Assembly (NCBI GenBank): GCA_030642885.1
Contig: DAOWMX010000009.1
Coordinates: 1-20,407 of the forward strand
Source: Anaerolineales bacterium
GTDB taxonomy: Bacteria > Chloroflexota > Anaerolineae > Anaerolineales > E44-bin32
Direction of reading: 5' to 3'
Length of the DNA stretch: 20,407 bases
Shown: positions 16,673 to 20,407 of the stretch, in pieces
How positions within the stretch are numbered: the stretch's first letter is position 1
Layout: every line of letters begins with the position of its first letter
Notes under the pieces: model-generated
What the model was told of the DNA's origin: nothing
Databases searched by the model: none
The model's input: only the letters and a program-made list of their open reading frames with translations
Position numbers and translations under genes: made by a program

Positions 16673-17665
16673 TCAGGAAGTTCGAGGCCGGGTTTTGCCG
16701 GAGGCTTCATCGAGTTCTTGTTTGACGGCGTTGTAAAGATGGTCGGCCTTTAGCTCGTGCAGCGTATAACATGGCCCGCCCAAATGGTCCGCCAGACCCT
16801 GGGCCAGACCTTGGTCGAACGCGGCGTGTTCCATATTGATCACGACAGAGCGAACTCCCTGTTCGCGGAGGCGTTCAGCTACTTGATGCGCCTCCTCCTG
16901 AGGCGGCAGTTCGCCCATGGATACATTACCTGCGCCATCTGTGAGCAAGATCATTAGTGGGAGTACTTCAGAGAGTGTGTTTATCTCCTTGCGGAAGACT
17001 TCACTTGCCAGATTCAAACCAGCCGACAGAGGGGTTTTGCCGCCGACAGGGATATCAGCCAGTGCGCGGTGTGCAAGATGGACGGAGTTCGTAGGCGGCA
17101 TCACCGTCAGGGCGCGATCTTTTTGGAAGACGATCAGCCCTACACGATCCCTGCGTTGGTAGGCATCCGTAATTAGAGAAAGAATGGCGCCTTTAGTCGC
17201 CGACATCCGTTCGGCGACGGCCATTGACCAGGATGCATCCACGACGAAGAGGATCAGGTTTGGTGCGCGGCTGACGCGAACTTTGCGCTGCAGATCAGAA
17301 GGGAGAATGGCGAACGAGACGCGTTTACGTAGTTCACTGCGCGAGCGTTGGTATGGAGCAGCGGCGCGGATGGTCGCATCAAATGCGATATCAGAAGTCT
17401 TTTCTTTTACCGGTCTTGCCTGGATGTATCGTCCGCGTTTTTGTTCGGTTCGAGTACGGGTCCGCCTCCCGCTCTGACGACGAGTCAAGCGATCGATGTG
17501 TCCTTCAAGTTTGCGCGGCATGAAAGATCGTCCAACCTTAATTTTGTCGCCACCTTCCCACCAACGAGCGTGAATGGTTTCGGGGGTGGATTGACGAACC
17601 GGGTTAGAGGATCCTTGCTCTTTTGATGTTTCAACGTCGTCATCGGCCAGGCTTACTGGAGGTCT
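16673..17665 (-). CDS. chlD: ChlD/cobaltochelatase VWA part, reached by -1 frameshift from the AAA+ part
   Basis: 330 codons from the A run to TGA. A basic/acidic linker (starting RPPVSLADDDVE, then ETIHARWWEGGDKIKVG and the Arg-rich GRRTRTRTEQKRG) leads to a von Willebrand A (integrin I) domain. Its metal site has DASWSM (DxSxS), GGKTPLSAG (Thr) and LTDGAGN (Asp). In ChlD/BchD and in one-gene cobaltochelatase subunits, this domain couples the AAA+ ring to the large chelatase subunit (ChlH or CobN) that inserts the metal into the tetrapyrrole. An internal ATG at 17521 could start a shorter protein, but it has no ribosome binding site and the open, ChlD-like frame continues upstream of it to the A run. 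No independent start is visible near 17665, which supports translation as an extension of the upstream AAA+ frame. CobN/ChlH are not in the window, so the metal is not settled; cobalt is more likely in a non-phototroph. Confidence 0.85.
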   Translation of the reverse strand, partial: RPPVSLADDDVETSKEQGSSNPVRQSTPETIHARWWEGGDKIKVGRSFMPRKLEGHIDRLTRRQSGRRTRTRTEQKRGRYIQARPVKEKTSDIAFDATIRAAAPYQRSRSELRKRVSFAILPSDLQRKVRVSRAPNLILFVVDASWSMAVAERMSATKGAILSLITDAYQRRDRVGLIVFQKDRALTVMPPTNSVHLAHRALADIPVGGKTPLSAGLNLASEVFRKEINTLSEVLPLMILLTDGAGNVSMGELPPQEEAHQVAERLREQGVRSVVINMEHAAFDQGLAQGLADHLGGPCYTLHELKADHLYNAVKQELDEASGKTRPRTS

Positions 17666-18758
17666 TTTTTTTTATCGGTGGGTTCTTCGGTGCCCTCTGA
17701 TGGGTCTGTGTTTTCACCACTGCTATTGAAGTCCGATTGGATTTGCTCGATCAAGCTCTCGATGTTTTCAATATTGACGTCTGTTTGCTGAAAAGGTCCA
17801 CGTCGCAAGCGGTGTGGGAGGGTTAATTCTGCGGCGAGGGCGATGTCGCGCTCGCTGATGCACATGCGCCCCTCGAAAGCGGCGTGAGCACGGGCGGCTT
17901 TGAGAATGACAAGGTCTGCTCGGTGACCGTCCACTTGAAGGGAAGATGTGAGGGCGGCGATCGATAGCAAATCGCGCTTGGTGTAGGTTACATCGTTGAG
18001 TTTGCGCGGGCGGCGGCAATCTCGTTGGAGAGCGCATTCTCCCGGTCTAGCCATTTCTGGCGAAATGCATCTGGTTCCGCTTCGAACTCCAGATTTCGTT
18101 CCATGATAGAAACCCGATCTCGTGGGTCGGGCAAACCGCGTATCTCGACGGAGAGGGCGAAGCGATCAAGGAGCTGCGGGCGCAGGTCACCTTCTTCCGG
18201 GTTCATCGTTCCGACAAGGATGTAGCGGGCGGGATGGGTAAACGAGATCCCCTCACGTTCCACGAAATTCATACCCAGGGCAGCGGAGTCCAAGAGGAGA
18301 TCGACGACATGATCGTCAAGCAGGTTCACTTCGTCGATGTATAGTAGACCTCGGTTGGCTGCGGCGAGGACGCCGGGTTCGAAATGGCGCTCGCCTTCCT
18401 TAATCGCTCGTTCGATGTCGAGTGTTCCAACTACGCGGTCCTCAGTAGCCGAGATGGGAAGGTCAATAAAGGACGTTTTACGCATCGCCACCGGGAGTTT
18501 CTCACCGCGAGCTAAGCGCTCCCGGCATTCTGTACACAGACTTGTCGTTCGTTGAGGATCGCAATCAAATCTGCAATCTGCGACGACTTCCACTTCCGGG
18601 AGAAGGGCGGCTAACGCACGGGCGGCGGTGGATTTTGCCGTGCCACGCTCCCCGCGGATTAATACACCTCCAATGCGAGGGTTGACGGCGTTTAGAATCA
18701 GGGCGCGCCGCATGCGTTCCTGCCCAACAATCGCTGTAAAGGGATAGACAACTGTCAT
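17653..18758 (-). CDS. chlD: ChlI-like AAA+ ATPase part of the chelatase gene (one frame break inside)
   Basis: Start MTVVYPFTAIVGQE at 18758-18756, with AGGTG 5 bases upstream. Motifs: Walker A GERGTAKS (36-43), four Cys in CRFDC...CTEC (62, 66, 75, 78), which may bind metal, and Walker B LLYIDEVNLL (138-147). GTMNPEEGDLRPQLLDRF then leads to the lid domain (VDGHRADLVILKAARAHAAFEGR, ending LPHRLRRGPF). The chain ends as an acidic tail TEEPTDKKKDLQ. Product is 368 residues if one base is restored, close to ChlI size. As sequenced, the frame breaks at about 18001-18020 (just after EIAAAR): one A missing in an AAA run at 18001-18003 would restore AKLNDVTY. The Walker motifs are intact, unlike in many classical ChlD proteins, so this half can be an active ATPase. 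With both frame changes corrected, 16673-18758 is exactly 696 codons. Confidence 0.85.
17665..17673 (-). promoter_or_regulatory. chlD: A9 slippery run, candidate programmed frameshift/slippage site in chlD
   Basis: Minus strand: GAT, nine A, GACCTCCAG, TAA. In the AAA+ frame the protein ends four codons after the run (K-D-L-Q-stop). A -1 slip on the A run reads AGA CCT CCA and continues into the VWA domain. Nine A can also cause transcript slippage. No strong upstream Shine-Dalgarno-like enhancer is seen, and only a small hairpin (CCAG-TAAGC-CTGG) lies downstream. Confidence 0.6.
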
Positions 18759-18776
18759 TTTTACACCTGCGCGCGG

Positions 18777-18782
18777 ATTATA
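18777..18782 (-). promoter_or_regulatory. -10 box of the chelatase gene
   Basis: A perfect TATAAT on the minus strand lies 18 bases before the ATG at 18758. The -35 region (about TTCTTT) is poor. The leader would be about 10-12 bases and includes the AGGTG site. Confidence 0.45.
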
Positions 18783-18806
18783 CCCCATCCAGATATCCAA
18801 AGAAGG

Positions 18807-18835
18807 TTTACAATAGAGGTGAGTGCTTTTATAAT
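18807..18835 (+). promoter_or_regulatory. Sigma-70-type promoter of the S1 gene
   Basis: TTTACA (18807-18812), a 17-base spacer and a perfect TATAAT (18830-18835) lie 25 bases before the S1 start codon. This is the best promoter match in the window and fits a highly expressed ribosomal gene. Confidence 0.75.
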
Positions 18836-18860
18836 GCGCCTCAACCCATCAAAGGGAGAT

Positions 18861-20407
18861 ATGATTTATATGGAACACAATGAGGAGACCTTCGGGGAAG
18901 AAATCTTTCCGGAGAAGGAGGTTGAAAACCAGGAGGAACACCCGATGGAGGCCCTGCTTCAAGCAGAGGCATATGAGCTAAAAACACCAAAGCGCGGCGA
19001 AATTAAAACGGGTACGATCGCGCGAGTCACCGATTCGGACATCCTGGTAGACATTGGCGCCAAGTCGGAGGGCGTCATTCCCAGCCGAGAACTCGAGCAG
19101 CTCTCAGATGAGCAGCGAGAGGAAATGGTCGTTGGGAAAGAAGTGGATGTCTATATTGTCCGAACTGCCGGCCGCGACGGTTCTATGTTACTGTCAATCT
19201 CACGTGCGTCAGAAGAACAGGATTGGAAAGAGGTAGAAGAACTTCAAGAATCGCGCGAGATCTATGAGGGGACTATTTCGGGGTACAACAAGGGCGGTCT
19301 TATTGTTAAGTTCGGACACCTTCGCGGCTTCATCCCAGCCTCTCAAGTCAGCATCTCGCGAAGACGCCGGTCAGAGGGAGAAACACCCGATCAGCGATGG
19401 GGCGAGATGGTCGGCGAGCCGATTGTGGCGAAGGTGATTGAAGTCGATCGACGCCGGAATCGCTTGATCCTCTCGGAGAGAGCGGCGTCGAGGGAATCGC
19501 GCGATGCGTTAAAAGAACGCCTTATTGAAGAGCTGGAGCCAGGCGAGGAACGCACAGGTACCGTAATAAGTCTGGCGGATTTCGGCGTGTTTGTGGATAT
19601 CGGCGGCGCCGATGGATTGGTCCATATTTCGGAATTATCTTGGAAGCGCGTAACACACCCGAAGGAGCTCGTGTCGGTCGGCGAGGAAGTGAAAGTAAAA
19701 ATCCTTGGTGTCGATCCAGAGCGAAAACGGATCAGCCTCTCAATGAGGGAGCTGGAATCAAACCCCTGGAATGAGATTATGGAAGGTTTCCAAGAGGGGC
19801 AGCTTGTTGAGGGAACGATTACCAAGCTCACGAAATTTGGAGCATTTGCCTCTCTGGCTGGAGCGGAGGAGTTTGAGATCGAAGGCCTTATTCATATCTC
19901 GGAGCTCTCTGATGAAAGAGTTGAGCACCCACGAGAGGTGGTCCAAGAAGGGCAAATTCTCACTCTGCGGCTGATTAAGATTGATAGTGAGCGAAAGCGA
20001 CTTGGATTAAGTTTAAAGAAAGTTGCTTCTCCAGAGTATGCGGAAATCGACTGGCAAACAGCAACGCAGGATATTGAAGCTGAAGCCATGGGTCAGGATG
20101 AATCTCCGGAAGTAGTCGAGGATTTCGACGCAGCGCTAGAATCAGATACCACAGACCTTCCGCCAGCGGAAATGGCTGAGGTTGAGCCTGACGACGTGGC
20201 AGGTGATGCCGCAAGCGAACCGACTGCAGAGTCAGATTCTGAGGAAGACGTTGAAGAAGCGGAACCTGAGGAAGCCGCGGAAGAAGCGGAACCCGAGGAA
20301 GCCGCGGAAGAAGCGGAACCTGAGGAAGCCGCGGAAGAAGCGGAACCCGAGGAAGCCGCGGAAGAAGCGGAACCTGAGGAAGACGTTGAAGAAGCAGAAC
20401 CTGAGGA
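18861..20407 (+). CDS. rpsA: Ribosomal protein S1-like protein, four S1 domains, acidic repeat tail (runs off right edge)
   Basis: 515 codons are visible with no stop. After an acidic N-terminus (about 1-48) come four S1 (OB-fold) RNA-binding domains: about 50-115 (KTGTIARVTDSDILVDIGAK), 130-215 (YEGTISGYNKGGLIVKFGHLRG), 230-300 (RTGTVISLADFGVFVDIGG, ending RISLSMREL) and 312-395 (VEGTITKLTKFGAFASLAG, ending RLGLSLKKV). S1 binds mRNA and brings it to the 30S subunit; four-domain forms with acidic tails are known outside Proteobacteria. From about 405 the chain is very acidic, and from about 465 it becomes tandem EEAEPEEAA units to the window edge. The ATG at 18861 is close to AAAGGGAG; the ATG three codons later has a spacing of 11, so either may be used. 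It is divergent from the chelatase gene and has its own strong promoter. Confidence 0.9.
   Translation, partial: MIYMEHNEETFGEEIFPEKEVENQEEHPMEALLQAEAYELKTPKRGEIKTGTIARVTDSDILVDIGAKSEGVIPSRELEQLSDEQREEMVVGKEVDVYIVRTAGRDGSMLLSISRASEEQDWKEVEELQESREIYEGTISGYNKGGLIVKFGHLRGFIPASQVSISRRRRSEGETPDQRWGEMVGEPIVAKVIEVDRRRNRLILSERAASRESRDALKERLIEELEPGEERTGTVISLADFGVFVDIGGADGLVHISELSWKRVTHPKELVSVGEEVKVKILGVDPERKRISLSMRELESNPWNEIMEGFQEGQLVEGTITKLTKFGAFASLAGAEEFEIEGLIHISELSDERVEHPREVVQEGQILTLRLIKIDSERKRLGLSLKKVASPEYAEIDWQTATQDIEAEAMGQDESPEVVEDFDAALESDTTDLPPAEMAEVEPDDVAGDAASEPTAESDSEEDVEEAEPEEAAEEAEPEEAAEEAEPEEAAEEAEPEEAAEEAEPEEDVEEAEPE
20253..20407 (+). repeat. 27-bp tandem repeat coding EEAEPEEAA in the S1 tail
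   Basis: Units of 27 bases begin at 20253, 20280, 20307, 20334, 20361 and 20388 (the last cut by the edge). The first four end GCCGCG and differ only by T or C in the Pro codon, alternating T, C, T, C. The fifth ends GACGTT instead, as does the partial copy before the array (20241-20252). The reading frame is kept. Confidence 0.9.

Noticed and set aside
16673..17521. Stand-alone VWA gene starting at the ATG at 17521
   Set aside because: The frame stays open and ChlD-like upstream of this ATG as far as the A run, and there is no ribosome binding site before the ATG.
1..20407. CRISPR array, insertion sequence, tRNA or phage genes
   Set aside because: No spaced direct repeats, transposase motifs, tRNA T-loop signature in the gaps, or phage domains were seen by reading; small RNAs could still be missed without a covariance search.

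Overview
The window looks like a piece of a Chloroflexota (Anaerolineae-like) chromosome. This is an inference from gene content and style: lipoproteins with Pro/Thr-rich linkers behind the lipid-anchored Cys, a zinc-finger-less DnaJ, a ClpB/Hsp20 pair, a YprB-type exonuclease, a one-gene AAA+/VWA chelatase, and moderate GC. No rRNA, tRNA, CRISPR array, insertion sequence or phage gene was found.

Layout. 1-311 (-): 5' end of a lipoprotein gene that runs off the left edge. 500-676 (-): tiny, highly charged protein with ERRSGxDRR repeats. 900-3281 (-): large membrane protein with a spermidine-synthase-like core. 3565-4439 (+): broken secreted esterase. 4464-7067 (-): clpB, interrupted by one in-frame TGA. 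7329-7724 (+): Hsp20, divergent from clpB. 7927-9360 (+): two small membrane-anchored coiled-coil proteins. 9424-10629 (-): HtrA/DegP-like lipoprotein protease. 10775-11674 (-): DnaJ/CbpA-type co-chaperone. 11832-13007 (+): pseudo-receiver/GAF protein. 13100-15016 (+): soluble hybrid histidine kinase. 15017-15389: gene-free stretch with strong palindromes. 15390-16628 (+): YprB/MrfB-type exonuclease. 16673-18758 (-): ChlD-type chelatase gene (AAA+ ATPase, acidic linker, VWA). 18861-edge (+): ribosomal protein S1-like protein with four S1 domains and a tandem-repeat acidic tail cut by the window end.

Themes. The middle of the window is rich in protein quality control (ClpB, Hsp20, HtrA, DnaJ). 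Next comes a signalling pair sharing a receiver-helix-GAF front half; the first member has lost the phospho-acceptor Asp, while the second is a complete kinase.

Most interesting point. In the chelatase gene a run of nine A lies exactly at the border between the AAA+ part and the VWA part. Normal reading stops four codons after the run and gives a ChlI-sized protein; a -1 slip joins the ATPase to the VWA domain and gives a full ChlD. This matches the programmed frameshifting already reported for chlD genes that supply both small and medium chelatase subunits. The same gene has a second frame break inside the AAA+ domain that is not at a domain border and looks like a mutation or base-calling error. 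Together with the TGA in clpB and two lesions in the esterase gene, this makes the accuracy of the sequence an open question that raw reads would settle.
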